The notes beneath the pieces were generated by a model, which was given only the letters and a program-made list of their open reading frames with translations, was not told the DNA's origin and searched no databases. DNA of 64,000 nt from an uncultured Coriobacteriaceae bacterium (GTDB lineage: Bacteria; Actinomycetota; Coriobacteriia; Coriobacteriales; Atopobiaceae), in assembly GCA_902793195.1 (NCBI GenBank), contig CADBCS010000019.1, positions 43,176 to 107,175 on the forward strand. Direction: 5' to 3'. Positions within the stretch are counted from its first letter, which is position 1. Each line of letters starts with the position of its first letter. Below are positions 35,056 through 44,130 of the stretch, in pieces. The position numbers were made by a program, and so were the translations under genes.

Positions 35056-35181
35056 CCACACAACGTGGCAAAAAAAGTTTGAGACACATTCCAAGACGTG
35101 CGTATTGTAATGCAGCGGGCGGAACAGACCCGCACAAGCAAACACGTGGCGGCGACGGAGCCGCCGGACAAAGGATTGGAT

Positions 35182-35901
35182 GTGTTAGACATGAAGAAGA
35201 CGGCCAAGCAGGCAAAGCACATGAGCCAGACCGCGAACAACACGAGCACGCAGAGGGGAAAGGCCCGCATCGTGGCCCTGGCGCTCACGGGCGTCCTCGC
35301 AATCGGCGGAGCCGGGGCGATCTGTATAGCGGGAATCGGAAAATCGCCTGGTCAAGCGCCCGTCGCCGCCCAGAGCACGACGACCAAGACTAGGACGGCA
35401 AAGCCCGTCACGACCCAGGCGGTCACGAAGACCACCGACCAGAAGCAGAACACCAAGCGCGTCTCGCAAACAAACACGAAGACCACCAACCAGCAGCAGA
35501 GTACCAGGCGCGTCTCGCAGCCCGCTCCGCAGCAGCAACAGCAGCAGTCGAACCCGGCTCCAACCACCCAGAGCAACGACCAGAACACGGACTCCGGCAA
35601 CAACGGCCTTGAGGTAAAGGTCTCCCGCGAGGGCGCCATCGCCATGGCGTGCGACCATGTGGGCGCCGGTGGCCAGGCCAAGGGCGAGGCCCAGAACGTC
35701 AGCGCAAACGGCCCAATCACGGGTGGCGGCACCATCTACTACGTGGTCGAGCTCGACCTGGGCGACGTCCACTACAGCGTGACCGTAGACGCGGTCGACG
35801 GCAACATCATCAATGCCGATCAGACCCACGCGGGCACCCGCACCCTGCTCGACGAGAACGGCGACCCTCAGGAGGGCACCGAGCAGCCCGTCGACGCATA
35901 G
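35182..35901 (+). CDS. Membrane-anchored PepSY-domain protein
   Basis: The 239-residue protein has a short cytoplasmic N-terminus, one membrane segment (RIVALALTGVLAIGGAGAICIAGIG), a long Gln/Thr/Lys linker (repeated TKTTDQKQNTKRVSQ-like units, then QQQQQQ) and a C-terminal PepSY-type domain (VSREGAIAMACDHVG...IYYVVELDLGDVHYSVTVDAVDG). PepSY domains often inhibit peptidases or act as adaptors. GTG 35182 follows AAAGGA by six bases; ATG 35191 is possible. A stem-loop at 36049 lies between it and the convergent glyA. Confidence 0.8.
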   Translation: MLDMKKTAKQAKHMSQTANNTSTQRGKARIVALALTGVLAIGGAGAICIAGIGKSPGQAPVAAQSTTTKTRTAKPVTTQAVTKTTDQKQNTKRVSQTNTKTTNQQQSTRRVSQPAPQQQQQQSNPAPTTQSNDQNTDSGNNGLEVKVSREGAIAMACDHVGAGGQAKGEAQNVSANGPITGGGTIYYVVELDLGDVHYSVTVDAVDGNIINADQTHAGTRTLLDENGDPQEGTEQPVDA

Positions 35902-36048
35902 TCAAACCTAAGAGCCCATCACAGTCGCGCAACCATTTGCGAACGCTTACAGCCCGGACCCTCCACACCCAGGATGGGCTGTACATTGCGGAGGACATCG
36001 TCCGCGAACTCGAAGCGGAACGCACGCAACCCAGGCCTCAACGCAACC

Positions 36049-36090
36049 AGGCCCCCTTCCCACGCCTCGCACGTGTGGAAAGGGGGCCTA
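36049..36090. terminator. Bidirectional stem-loop between the PepSY gene and glyA
   Basis: AGGCCCCCTTCCCACG and CGTGTGGAAAGGGGGCCT pair over about 16 bases with a short loop. It lies between two convergent genes, 31 bases from the glyA stop. Confidence 0.65.
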
Positions 36091-36120
36091 GCCCAGTTCC
36101 AAAACGGATGGTATCTGTAC

Positions 36121-37374
36121 CTATCCCAGCTCGGGGTAGAGCGGATGAGCCTTGAGCAGCTCGGCCACCTCGGCCTTGACGTCGGCAAGCGCCGCCTCGT
36201 CCTCGAGGTGCGTGACCGTCTGGCCAATGAGCTCGCCGATGCGCTCGGCCTCGGCTTCGCCAAAGCCGCGCGTGGTCATGGCCGCGGCGCCCACGCGGAT
36301 GCCCGAGGTGACGAACGGGCTGCGCTTCTCGCCGGGGATGGTGTTCTTGTTTACGGTGATGCCCACCTCGTCGAGCACGTGCTCGGCGATCTTGCCGGTG
36401 ACCTCGTCGCCGGCGGTGGTGAGGTCCACGAGCAGCAGGTGGTTGTCGGTGCCGCCGGTAACCATGCGCAGGCCCTTGGCCTCCATGCCGCGGCCCAGCG
36501 CCTTGGCGTTAATGCACACCTGGTCGATGTAGGTGGAGAACTCGGGCTGCAGCGCCTCGCCAAAGGCGACCGCCTTGCCGGCGATCACGTGCTCGAGCGG
36601 ACCACCCTGGCTGCCGGGGAACACGGCGGAGTTGAGCTTGCGGGTGAGGTCCTCGTCGTTCCACAGGATGAGGCCACCGCGCGTGCCGCGCAGGGTCTTG
36701 TGCGTGGTGGTGGTCACCACGTCGGCTACGCCCATGGGCGAGGGATGCGCGCCCGTGGCAACAAGGCCGGCAATGTGGGCCATGTCCACCATGAGCACCG
36801 CGCCGTTGTCGTGCGCGATCTGCGCAAAACGCTCGAAGTCGATGACGCGCGGGTACGCCGACGCGCCGGCGATGATCATCTTGGGCTTGAACTCCTCGGC
36901 CTTGGCGGCAACGTCGTCGAAGTCGATGCGCTCGGTTTGGGGGTTGAGGCCGTAGGAGACGACGTTGTAGAGCTTGCCCGAGTAGTTGGCCGGCGAACCG
37001 TGGGTGAGGTGACCGCCGTTGGAGAGGTCCATGCCCATGATGGTGTCGCCAGGCTGGGCGAACACGCTGGTAACGGCAAAGTTGGCCTGGGCGCCCGAGT
37101 GCGGCTGCACGTTTGCGAAGGACGCACCAAAGAGCTTTTTCGCGCGGTCGCGGGCGATGTTCTCGACCACGTCCACGGCCCAGCAGCCACCGTAGTAGCG
37201 CCTGCCGGGAAGGCCCTCGGCGTACTTGTTGGTTAGCGGGGAACCCACGGCTTCCATAACCGCCAGGCTCACGAAGTTCTCGGATGCAATGAGCTCGATG
37301 GAGTTGCGCTGACGCGTAAGCTCGTCGGAGATGGCCGACATGAGCTCTGGATCGGAGAGGTACTTGAATTCCAT
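36121..37374 (-). CDS. glyA: Serine hydroxymethyltransferase
   Basis: The 417-residue protein converts serine and tetrahydrofolate to glycine and methylenetetrahydrofolate. Family landmarks are [33 protein letters not shown] and the PLP-lysine region [16 protein letters not shown]. Length is normal for bacterial GlyA. ATG 37374 is preferred over the upstream frame because AAAGGTG lies before it and [11 protein letters not shown] fits the usual start. It stands alone, facing the PepSY gene. It supplies one-carbon units in the cytoplasm, the same pool served by the folP-folK gene at 59856. Confidence 0.97.
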   Translation of the reverse strand: MEFKYLSDPELMSAISDELTRQRNSIELIASENFVSLAVMEAVGSPLTNKYAEGLPGRRYYGGCWAVDVVENIARDRAKKLFGASFANVQPHSGAQANFAVTSVFAQPGDTIMGMDLSNGGHLTHGSPANYSGKLYNVVSYGLNPQTERIDFDDVAAKAEEFKPKMIIAGASAYPRVIDFERFAQIAHDNGAVLMVDMAHIAGLVATGAHPSPMGVADVVTTTTHKTLRGTRGGLILWNDEDLTRKLNSAVFPGSQGGPLEHVIAGKAVAFGEALQPEFSTYIDQVCINAKALGRGMEAKGLRMVTGGTDNHLLLVDLTTAGDEVTGKIAEHVLDEVGITVNKNTIPGEKRSPFVTSGIRVGAAAMTTRGFGEAEAERIGELIGQTVTHLEDEAALADVKAEVAELLKAHPLYPELG

Positions 37375-37529
37375 GCTACACCTTTCGTGCGGGATTCCTG
37401 CAGAAGGTAGTATATACGCCCTGAGCGGCATTACTAGCTTGGAGCGAGAAAAATCCCACGGTTATCGCATGCAAGGGATGTGACGCTTCGCTGCCGCTAT
37501 CGCAGGTTTGGCGAGGATGGCACCCGGCA

Positions 37530-37622
37530 CGCACGATTTGGTGACAAGTTCGGTCCCTACCGCGCACGATATTCTCCGATAATCGCGCGCGGTAGGGACC
37601 ACATTCGTCACGAAATCGTGCG
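37530..37622. repeat. Long imperfect palindrome (about 42-base arms)
   Basis: The arms begin CGCACGATTTGGTGACAA and end TTCGTCACGAAATCGTGCG. Both contain GGTCCCTACCGCGC and its complement, around ATATTCTCCGATAAT. It differs from families A and B. It lies between glyA and the lipoprotein gene; nothing else is seen in 37375-37664. Confidence 0.8.
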
Positions 37623-37664
37623 CGGTGGGCGCGCCGGCGCGGCGTGGGCAGCACCCACCGACAG

Positions 37665-39707
37665 CTACTTGGCGCACTCCCTCACCCACGCGATGAAGTT
37701 CTCGGTCGCAGAGCCCGTGCGCTCGGCCTCCGTGTGCCCCTGGCCCCACACCGTGGCGAAGTCCACCGACTCGACGCCGGTGTTGGCCTTGAGCGCGAGC
37801 GCAAGGTTAAGCTCGGTGGTAAGCGCGGTGTCGCCCTGGGCTATGCCGCTGCGAATGCGCCAGTGCTTGGCCGGCACGCTCTTGCCAAAACCCGCCTGGG
37901 AGGCAAGGAGGTAGTGCAGGGGCGTGTACATGGCCACGCGGTCTGCAACGCTCACGCCCTGGGCGTCATTCTTGGCCAGGTCGCCCTTGTACTCCGCCGC
38001 ATGCGAGTCGCCAAGCGTCTCGAGCACGTTCGTGAGAATCTCGTCGAAGTGCAGCGGGCTGCCCTCGGTGCCAAACAGGGTGTTCTCGCCCTGCCCGCGG
38101 TCGAGCTGATCGAACGCGCCAAGGCTCTTTGAGGCGAGCTTGAGGGCCTGGCAGAAGTCCGCAACGGTGGTGATGGTCGCCGTGTTGGCGGACTCGTCGT
38201 ATGTTACCCACTCGCCGTTTGCGTTGAGCGCGGCGATGTAGTCGGCCGCGGTCTCGTACGTGCCCGAGAGGCTCACGCCGCCCGAGGTCTCCGTGCGCGA
38301 GATGTCGTCGGCAGCCTCGGCCGAGGGCTGCTCGGGGGTGTCCTGTGCCTGGATGACAACTGCGGCGGTCGGGTCGGTGGCCTGGGCAGTCTCGACAGCG
38401 GTCCGGGCGGTTGCGGCGGCCGGGGCGGCAGTCGCGGACGCGACCTTGAGGTAGCTCGACGCGCTTGCGCCGGAGGCGGACCCGCTCGTCGCGGATGCGG
38501 TGGTCATGCCGTCCGTAGGACCTTTGGAGCGCATGCTTATGCCAGGGGTGCCCGACCCCTCCGTCGCCGCATCGGCATCCTCGGAGGGCAGGGCGTCCTC
38601 GGGCAGGACGCCATCCTCGGGCACCTCGACCTTCTCCATGTCGTCGGCGTTCGGCGCGCCTTCGGGTCGTTGGCCACGACCGCCGGGGCCGCCCATCGAC
38701 TGCACCTCGTAGGGAAACTCGGTGTCCTCGAGGAAGTTGTTGAGAGACTCCTCGATGGTCTCGCGCACGGCCTCGTAGTAGCTTCCCGCCTGGTATACGC
38801 CGTCGCCGGACTCCTCGAGCCTGAGCTGCGCGCCGTTCGCGTCGACGATGCCCGCCCCGTTGACCCACGCCGCATAGGCCTCGGCCAGGCCGTTGGAGAT
38901 GGCCTGCTCGTCCTCGGAGAGGTCTGCGCGCGTGGGGCCCATCATCCACTCGTACGCGGCGTCGCCCACGTCCAGCCCGGTGATGGGGCACCAGTCCATG
39001 GAGCCATACACCGCATCGCTCGTGTTGGACACGGCTCCGATGGCCGTGAGGTAGGGCGTGTACTCCGCGGCGTCGCCGGTCGCGCCCATCAGGGCCGACT
39101 GGGCTCCGCCACCGCTCATGCCAAAGGTGAAGATGCGGCCCATATTGCCCGGCAGGTCCTGCGCAACGTGGCGCAGGAAGCGCACGGCAGCCTTGAGGTC
39201 GGTCACGCCGGCAGGCGCGCCGGCGTCGCGGCCGCGGCAGCCCGCATGCACGTACACAAAGCCTGCGCCCGTGTAGTCCGCCTGCGACTTGTACTCGGCC
39301 ATGGGGCTCTGCGCGGAGTATCCGGGGGTGTTTATGGGCATCACGACCGGTGCGGTTGCCGCCGTGTAGTCACCCACCTTCTTGGACTCGTCCCTCTTGC
39401 AGGTATACGTCCCGTCGCCGTTGTCGGCCGCCTGGAAGTACGCGCCCGGCACCAGGACGGCGAGCTTCTGGTAGTCCTCGTTGGCGGGCTTCTCGCAGTA
39501 CGAGACGCCCAGCTGGTAGTACACGTCGTCGTCTGCGTCGTAGCGCCACTTGGCCGCGTCGAGCGCGAGGGACGACGCCAGCTGGGAAGTCTGGCTGCCG
39601 GTGTTGCCGTCGGCGGCGGCATCACCTTGGTTGTTGCACGCCGCCAAGAGGGTCGCCGCCCCCACGATGCCCGCGCCGCCTACGAATTGCCTTCTGGAAA
39701 GCCTCAT
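37665..39707 (-). CDS. Tat-exported lipoprotein, tannase-like alpha/beta hydrolase
   Basis: The 680-residue protein begins MRLSRRQFVGGAGIVGAATLLAAC, a twin-arginine signal that also has a lipobox Cys. The nucleophile elbow is FTFGMSGGGAQSALMG (GxSGG). The C-terminus has HWRIRSGIAQGDTALTTELNLALAL and VWGQGHTEAERTG, giving the catalytic Asp and His. This matches the subtype A tannase group of gut Coriobacteriia, which may split gallate-type or other esters outside the cell. Unusual is a low-complexity Ala/Ser/Thr/Pro/Asp insertion of about 130 residues (about 345-475) before the last third. GGAGGTGCGAC precedes the start. Confidence 0.82.
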   Translation of the reverse strand: MRLSRRQFVGGAGIVGAATLLAACNNQGDAAADGNTGSQTSQLASSLALDAAKWRYDADDDVYYQLGVSYCEKPANEDYQKLAVLVPGAYFQAADNGDGTYTCKRDESKKVGDYTAATAPVVMPINTPGYSAQSPMAEYKSQADYTGAGFVYVHAGCRGRDAGAPAGVTDLKAAVRFLRHVAQDLPGNMGRIFTFGMSGGGAQSALMGATGDAAEYTPYLTAIGAVSNTSDAVYGSMDWCPITGLDVGDAAYEWMMGPTRADLSEDEQAISNGLAEAYAAWVNGAGIVDANGAQLRLEESGDGVYQAGSYYEAVRETIEESLNNFLEDTEFPYEVQSMGGPGGRGQRPEGAPNADDMEKVEVPEDGVLPEDALPSEDADAATEGSGTPGISMRSKGPTDGMTTASATSGSASGASASSYLKVASATAAPAAATARTAVETAQATDPTAAVVIQAQDTPEQPSAEAADDISRTETSGGVSLSGTYETAADYIAALNANGEWVTYDESANTATITTVADFCQALKLASKSLGAFDQLDRGQGENTLFGTEGSPLHFDEILTNVLETLGDSHAAEYKGDLAKNDAQGVSVADRVAMYTPLHYLLASQAGFGKSVPAKHWRIRSGIAQGDTALTTELNLALALKANTGVESVDFATVWGQGHTEAERTGSATENFIAWVRECAK

Positions 39708-39821
39708 GTCGCACCTCCGGTTGGTGTTTGGCCATGCACAGCTAGCTTACGACATGAACCTTAAGATATGCTGGGTGAGAACGTGGCTTTGGCCCCATTC
39801 TCACCCAGAGCCCTCCTCCCA

Positions 39822-40673
39822 CTACGCCCGGTGGGTGTCGCGCCACAGGCACATCATCTCGTTGGTGAGCGACAGGTCGTCGGGCTGGCCGGGAATCTGG
39901 TTGGAGCCCACCCACTCGGCACGGCCCAGCTCCGACTCGTCGCGGCGAATCGTAGGGTCGCCCACCACGTCGCACCAATAGCCGCTTAGGATGTCGCCCG
40001 CCACACCCCACGGCTGCGACTTGTAGTAGCGAATGTTGGCAACCTCCAGGCCAAGCTCCTCGCGCACCTCGCGGCGCACGCAGTCCTCGATGGTCTCGCC
40101 AATCTCCACAAAGCCCGCCACCAGCGCATCGATGGGCATGTATCGCCCGGCGGCATAGCGCGTGAGCACGATCTTGTTGCGCCCGGGGTCGCACACGCAC
40201 ACGATGACCGCCGGGTTGAGGCGCGGAAACGCCATGTTGTCGCACGCGGGGCAGCGAAGGGCGCGCATCGTGCCGTGGTGCTCGAACGGATGGCCGCACG
40301 CACCGCAATATCGGTTGCGCGTATACCAGTCGGCCAGGTGAACGGCCGTGTAGATCGCATACATGCGCTCGCGCGGGCCACGGCGCTCCATGCGCAGCGC
40401 GCGGTTGTGCACGAGCTCAAAGCCCTCCGGCGGCTCGGCGGCACCGGCGTCGGGCGCCAGCCACAAGGCCTGGTCGTCCAGCGCAAACAGGTACGTGAGA
40501 CCGTCCGCGGCCACGCCCGACTCCCCCACACGTGGAAGCGCAAACGAGTCCTCGCCCTCCCGGCGCACCGCCACCTCCTGACCGCGCACGTAGCACACGG
40601 CGTCTCCGGCCGCGGGCACGGCATGGGGACGGTACTCATTGGCAAGCCGATGCGGGGCAATGTCCTGAATCAT
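39822..40673 (-). CDS. nudC: NAD(+) diphosphatase (NADH pyrophosphatase), Nudix family
   Basis: The 283-residue protein splits NAD(H) into NMN(H) and AMP and may remove NAD caps from RNA. A zinc ribbon (CGAC...CPAC) precedes the Nudix domain. The Nudix box is complete: GFVEIGETIEDCVRREVREELGL. SQPWGV corresponds to the SQPWPF motif that defines NudC. ATG 40673 overlaps the tsaC stop by four bases (ATGA), so the two are translated together; AGGAG lies before it. Confidence 0.93.
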   Translation of the reverse strand: MIQDIAPHRLANEYRPHAVPAAGDAVCYVRGQEVAVRREGEDSFALPRVGESGVAADGLTYLFALDDQALWLAPDAGAAEPPEGFELVHNRALRMERRGPRERMYAIYTAVHLADWYTRNRYCGACGHPFEHHGTMRALRCPACDNMAFPRLNPAVIVCVCDPGRNKIVLTRYAAGRYMPIDALVAGFVEIGETIEDCVRREVREELGLEVANIRYYKSQPWGVAGDILSGYWCDVVGDPTIRRDESELGRAEWVGSNQIPGQPDDLSLTNEMMCLWRDTHRA

Positions 40674-41323
40674 GGCTGCGCTCCTCTCACGATCTGGTGA
40701 ATGCGCCTGCTGGGAATGGCGCCCTCGCGATATATGCACAGCTTAGCGTTTGCGCAGCCCACGATGGTGCTCGCCACCGCCACGGGTGCGGGACCGGCGT
40801 CGAGCGTGAGGTCAGCCTGCGCAACGATGTGCGGCTCCACCTGGGCCCCGCTCGTCGCGGCCGCACGCCCGTGCGTGTTTGCGCTGGTGGTGGCCATTGG
40901 TCCCACCTCGCGGGCAAGCGAGCGCACCAGGTTGGAGTTGGGCACGCGCAGCGCAATGGTGCCGTCGTCCGCCACGTATTCGGGCGACACCGCCTCGCTT
41001 GCCGGCACCACCAGCGTGAGCGCTCCCGGCCACAGCTCGCGTGCCAGGGCATCCATCCACGCGGGCACGTCTTTGCCATACGCGTGAAGGTCGCGCACGT
41101 CGGCCACCAGCCACGGCAGCGTTTGCGCGCGGTCGCGCCGCTTTATGGAGAAGATCCGCTCGTGGGCAGGGTTGTTTGGCACCGCAACGCAGCCGATGCC
41201 GTACACCGAGTCGGTGGGCATCACCACCACGCCGCCGTCGCGCAGCACGCGCGCCGCCGTGCGAAGCACGCCCTCGTCTGGGCTGTCCTGGCTCACCCGC
41301 AGCACATTGCCCACGGCAATCAT
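40670..41323 (-). CDS. tsaC: L-threonylcarbamoyladenylate synthase (TsaC/Sua5/YrdC)
   Basis: The 217-residue protein makes threonylcarbamoyl-AMP for the t6A37 modification of tRNAs. Family signs are VVVMPTDSVYGIGC, the KRRDRAQTLPWLV loop (KxR...K/S in relatives), WPGALTLVV and RVPNSN...ATTSANTHG. It has the short TsaC form without a Sua5 domain. GGGGAG is very close to ATG 41323, so a slightly later GTG could be used. It overlaps nudC, and prmC and prfA lie upstream on the same strand, a translation-related group. Confidence 0.92.
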   Translation of the reverse strand: MIAVGNVLRVSQDSPDEGVLRTAARVLRDGGVVVMPTDSVYGIGCVAVPNNPAHERIFSIKRRDRAQTLPWLVADVRDLHAYGKDVPAWMDALARELWPGALTLVVPASEAVSPEYVADDGTIALRVPNSNLVRSLAREVGPMATTSANTHGRAAATSGAQVEPHIVAQADLTLDAGPAPVAVASTIVGCANAKLCIYREGAIPSRRIHQIVRGAQP

Positions 41324-41359
41324 CTCCCCGGAGAGAAAAGGGCCATGACCCCTTTCTCG

Positions 41360-41725
41360 CTAGTGGCGGCAGGTGTCGTCGGCCGACATGCGCACCACGT
41401 CGCCCGCGACGAACTTGAGCAGCACGTCCTTGACGCCCGGCGTCACGCGGTCCACGTACACCGCGATACCGGCCTCGGTAAAGCGCATGAACGGCGGCAT
41501 GCCCATGCCGGCGGTAATGATGGCATCGGCATCGAGGCCCATCACGTGGTCGATCACGCCGCCGCACCCGGCGGAGTCGTGGTCGGCGTTCTTTACGGCC
41601 TTCGAGCTTACGTAGCCCATCTGGTCGTCGAAGTCGACCACCGTGAGCCATGGCGCATGGCCAAAGTGGCCGCTACGAACACTCCCAAGACCCTCGTCCG
41701 TCTCGCAGGGAACAACAACACGCAT
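41360..41725 (-). CDS. NifB/NifX-like dinitrogenase cofactor family protein
   Basis: The 121-residue protein MRVVVPCETDEGLGSVRSGHFGHAPWLTVVD has the RNase H-like fold of NifX/NafY/YchJ-type proteins. These bind iron-molybdenum or iron-sulfur clusters in some species. No nif genes are nearby, and such stand-alone copies are common in anaerobes, where their task is unclear. AGGAAGG precedes ATG 41725. It sits 36 bases before tsaC, so it may share a transcript. Confidence 0.85.
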   Translation of the reverse strand: MRVVVPCETDEGLGSVRSGHFGHAPWLTVVDFDDQMGYVSSKAVKNADHDSAGCGGVIDHVMGLDADAIITAGMGMPPFMRFTEAGIAVYVDRVTPGVKDVLLKFVAGDVVRMSADDTCRH

Positions 41726-41814
41726 GAGCTTTCCTTCCTCGAACGGACGCCCAACGCGGCGCCCAAAACCATACCTTAGCCGCGACCCGCAGCGGCGCTG
41801 CCGGCGCGGTCGCC

Positions 41815-42717
41815 TTAGCGCTCCCGCACGGCCACCAGCACGCGCGGCCGGTGCGTCAGGTCGTCTCGCACCTCCACGCTCGCCCACCCGCCCTGCTCCT
41901 CCACGAGCAGGGCCGCGTCGTGCACGTTCTCCTCGAACAGCTCCACGCACAGCATGCCGGCAGGCGCCAGCAGGCGCGGGGCCTCGGCCAGCAGGCGCCG
42001 GAACACGTCCAGGCCGTCGGGACCACCGTCCAGGGCAAGCCCGGGCTCGAACCCCTGCACCTCCATGGGCAGCGTGGGCACCACGTCGCTGGGAATGTAG
42101 GGCGGGTTCGAGACGAGCACCGCAAAGGTGCCCGCAAGCTCGTTTGGCACGCCTGCCACGAGGTCGCATTCCACCACGTCCACGCGCCCGCCCAGCCCCA
42201 GTGCCTCGGCGTTGCGCCGAGCCAGCGCCGCGGCCTGCGCCGAGACGTCCGTGCCCACGACGATGGTCTGCTCGCGCTCGCCCGCAATTGAGCACGATAT
42301 GCACCCCGTGCCCACGCCGACCTCCAGCACGCGCGCCATGGCCTGCTCACCGCCGTCCGCACCGCCCAGCGCTGCGTCCACGCCCTCCAGCGCGGCGTCC
42401 ACCAGGATCTCGGTCTCGGGCCGCGGAATGAGCACGCCCTTCTCGCAGCGCAAGACGATGTGGCGAAACGGCATCTCGCCGGTTACGTACTGCAGCGGCT
42501 CGCCCGCCCCACGACGGCGCACGCCCTCGCGCATGAGGTCGCGCTCGCCCATCGTGAGCGGCTTGTCGAAGTTCATGTATATCTCCACGCGCGAGAGCCC
42601 CGTCGCGTTGCTCAGCAACCACTCGGCCGAGAGGCGCGGATGCTCGTCGCCCTTGCCCTCAAGATAGTCCGTCGTCCACTGGAGGATGCGCCGGACCGTC
42701 CAGACCTCTGCGGCCAT
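41815..42717 (-). CDS. prmC: Release factor glutamine methyltransferase
   Basis: The 300-residue protein methylates the glutamine in the GGQ loop of release factors. The N-terminal helical part (RLSAEWLLSNATGLSRVEIYMN) binds the factor. The SAM loop is VLEVGVGTGCISCSIA, and the catalytic motif VSNPPYIP matches NPPY. Its ATG shares one base with the prfA stop (TAATG), so it is translated right after its own substrate. Confidence 0.95.
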   Translation of the reverse strand: MAAEVWTVRRILQWTTDYLEGKGDEHPRLSAEWLLSNATGLSRVEIYMNFDKPLTMGERDLMREGVRRRGAGEPLQYVTGEMPFRHIVLRCEKGVLIPRPETEILVDAALEGVDAALGGADGGEQAMARVLEVGVGTGCISCSIAGEREQTIVVGTDVSAQAAALARRNAEALGLGGRVDVVECDLVAGVPNELAGTFAVLVSNPPYIPSDVVPTLPMEVQGFEPGLALDGGPDGLDVFRRLLAEAPRLLAPAGMLCVELFEENVHDAALLVEEQGGWASVEVRDDLTHRPRVLVAVRER

Positions 42718-43784
42718 TACACCGCCTCGGCCAGGCGCTGGGCGCGGTCGGCCGCGGCGAGCGCCTCGATGACGCTCTGCAGCGTGTCACCCATTAGCAC
42801 GCCGTTGTAGGTGGCGTTAAAGCCAATGCGATGGTCGGTCACGCGATCCTGCGGCTGGTTGTACGTGCGAATCTTCTCGGAGCGGTTGCCGTGGCCAATC
42901 TGCGACAGGCGCGCGGCGCCCTGCTCGGCCTGCTGGCGCTCGAGCTCCATCTCGTACAGGCGGGCGCGCAGCATCTGCATGCACACCTCGCGGTTTTGGA
43001 TCTGCGAGCGCTGGTCCTGCGACTGGACCACGGTGTTGGTGGGCAGGTGCGTAATGCGCACGGCCGAGTAGGTCGTGTTGACGCCCTGGCCGCCGGGTCC
43101 GCTCGCGCAGTAGGTGTCGATGCGGAGGTCCTCCTCGGCAATCTGGATGTCGATCTCGTCGGCCTCGGGCAGCACCGCGACGGTGGCCGTGGACGTGTGG
43201 ATGCGGCCCTGGCTCTCGGTCTTGGGCACGCGCTGCACGCGATGCACGCCGCTCTCGTACTTCATCACGGAGTAGACCTTGTCGCCCGTAACCTTAAACT
43301 CGATGGTCTTGAAGCCGCCGGCCTCGCTGGGGCTCGACGAGAGAACCTCGATCTTCCACTTGCGGCCCGTGGCAAAGCGATGGTACATGTCGTAGAGGTC
43401 ACCCGCAAAGATGGCGGCCTCGTCGCCGCCCACTCCGGCGCGAATCTCGACGATGGTGTCCTTCTCGTCGTTGGGGTCGCCGGGAATGAGCATGATCTTG
43501 ATCTCCTGCTCGAGCTCGGGCAGCTTCTGCTCGTTGGCGGCGATGTCCTCCTGGAGCATGGCGCGCTCGTCGGGGTCGGACTCCTCGTGCATCATCTCCT
43601 TGGCGACATCAATGTCCTCCAGGGCCGTGAGGTACTCGCGTGCCTTGGCCACCAGGTCGGCCTGGCTCGCGTGCTCCTTGGCAATGCGCGCGTATTCCTT
43701 GGGGTCGCCCACCACTGCAGGGTCGACCATCCTCTTTTCCAGCTCCTCGTACGCGGCGATGAGCTTCTCTAGCTTGTCTCTCAT
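42717..43784 (-). CDS. prfA: Peptide chain release factor 1
   Basis: The 355-residue RF1 reads UAA and UAG stop codons. The GGQ loop is SGPGGQGVNTTYSAVR, the region methylated by PrmC. THLPTNTVVQSQDQRSQIQNRE is the usual conserved block. AAGGAGACGAC precedes the ATG. It is the first gene of the prfA-prmC unit. Confidence 0.97.
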   Translation of the reverse strand: MRDKLEKLIAAYEELEKRMVDPAVVGDPKEYARIAKEHASQADLVAKAREYLTALEDIDVAKEMMHEESDPDERAMLQEDIAANEQKLPELEQEIKIMLIPGDPNDEKDTIVEIRAGVGGDEAAIFAGDLYDMYHRFATGRKWKIEVLSSSPSEAGGFKTIEFKVTGDKVYSVMKYESGVHRVQRVPKTESQGRIHTSTATVAVLPEADEIDIQIAEEDLRIDTYCASGPGGQGVNTTYSAVRITHLPTNTVVQSQDQRSQIQNREVCMQMLRARLYEMELERQQAEQGAARLSQIGHGNRSEKIRTYNQPQDRVTDHRIGFNATYNGVLMGDTLQSVIEALAAADRAQRLAEAV

Positions 43785-43894
43785 GTCGTCTCCTTGTGCG
43801 GGTCAATATTTTGCCTGTCTAGGATACACCACCGGAACCCAATGCGCCCACGCTGCACACCCTCCCCACGCAATGCCCCGCACGCCAGCACGCG

Positions 43895-44025
43895 ACTCAC
43901 CCGCCGGGGACGGTCCCTTCTGGACGGCACTCACCCGCCGGGGACGGTCCCTTCTGGACGGCACTCACCCGCCGGGGACGGTCCCTTCTGGACCAGTCGG
44001 CAGGGACCGTCCCCGGCGGGTGAGC
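43895..44025. repeat. Three 34-bp tandem family B units plus an inverted copy
   Basis: ACTCACCCGCCGGGGACGGT begins units at 43895, 43929 and 43963, exactly 34 bases apart. The complement (GACCGTCCCCGGCGGGTGAG) follows at about 44006-44025, so the array can fold. It fills most of the 345-base gap between prfA and the next gene. Confidence 0.92.
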
Positions 44026-44130
44026 AAACCTGTAATCGCGCGATTCCGTGCAAGCACCAAGGCACTCATGGGTATAGTTATGGTGAAATTTAACCGCGCT
44101 CGTGGATACGAGCTGGGGCGGAGGTACAAC

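Noticed and set aside
35974..37236. A 420-residue plus-strand open frame opposite glyA
   Set aside because: glyA on the minus strand is unmistakable; the opposite frame is an antisense artefact of GC-rich third positions.
43895..44025. CRISPR array
   Set aside because: The 34-base units are directly adjacent with no variable spacers, and there are no cas genes; this is a palindromic tandem repeat.
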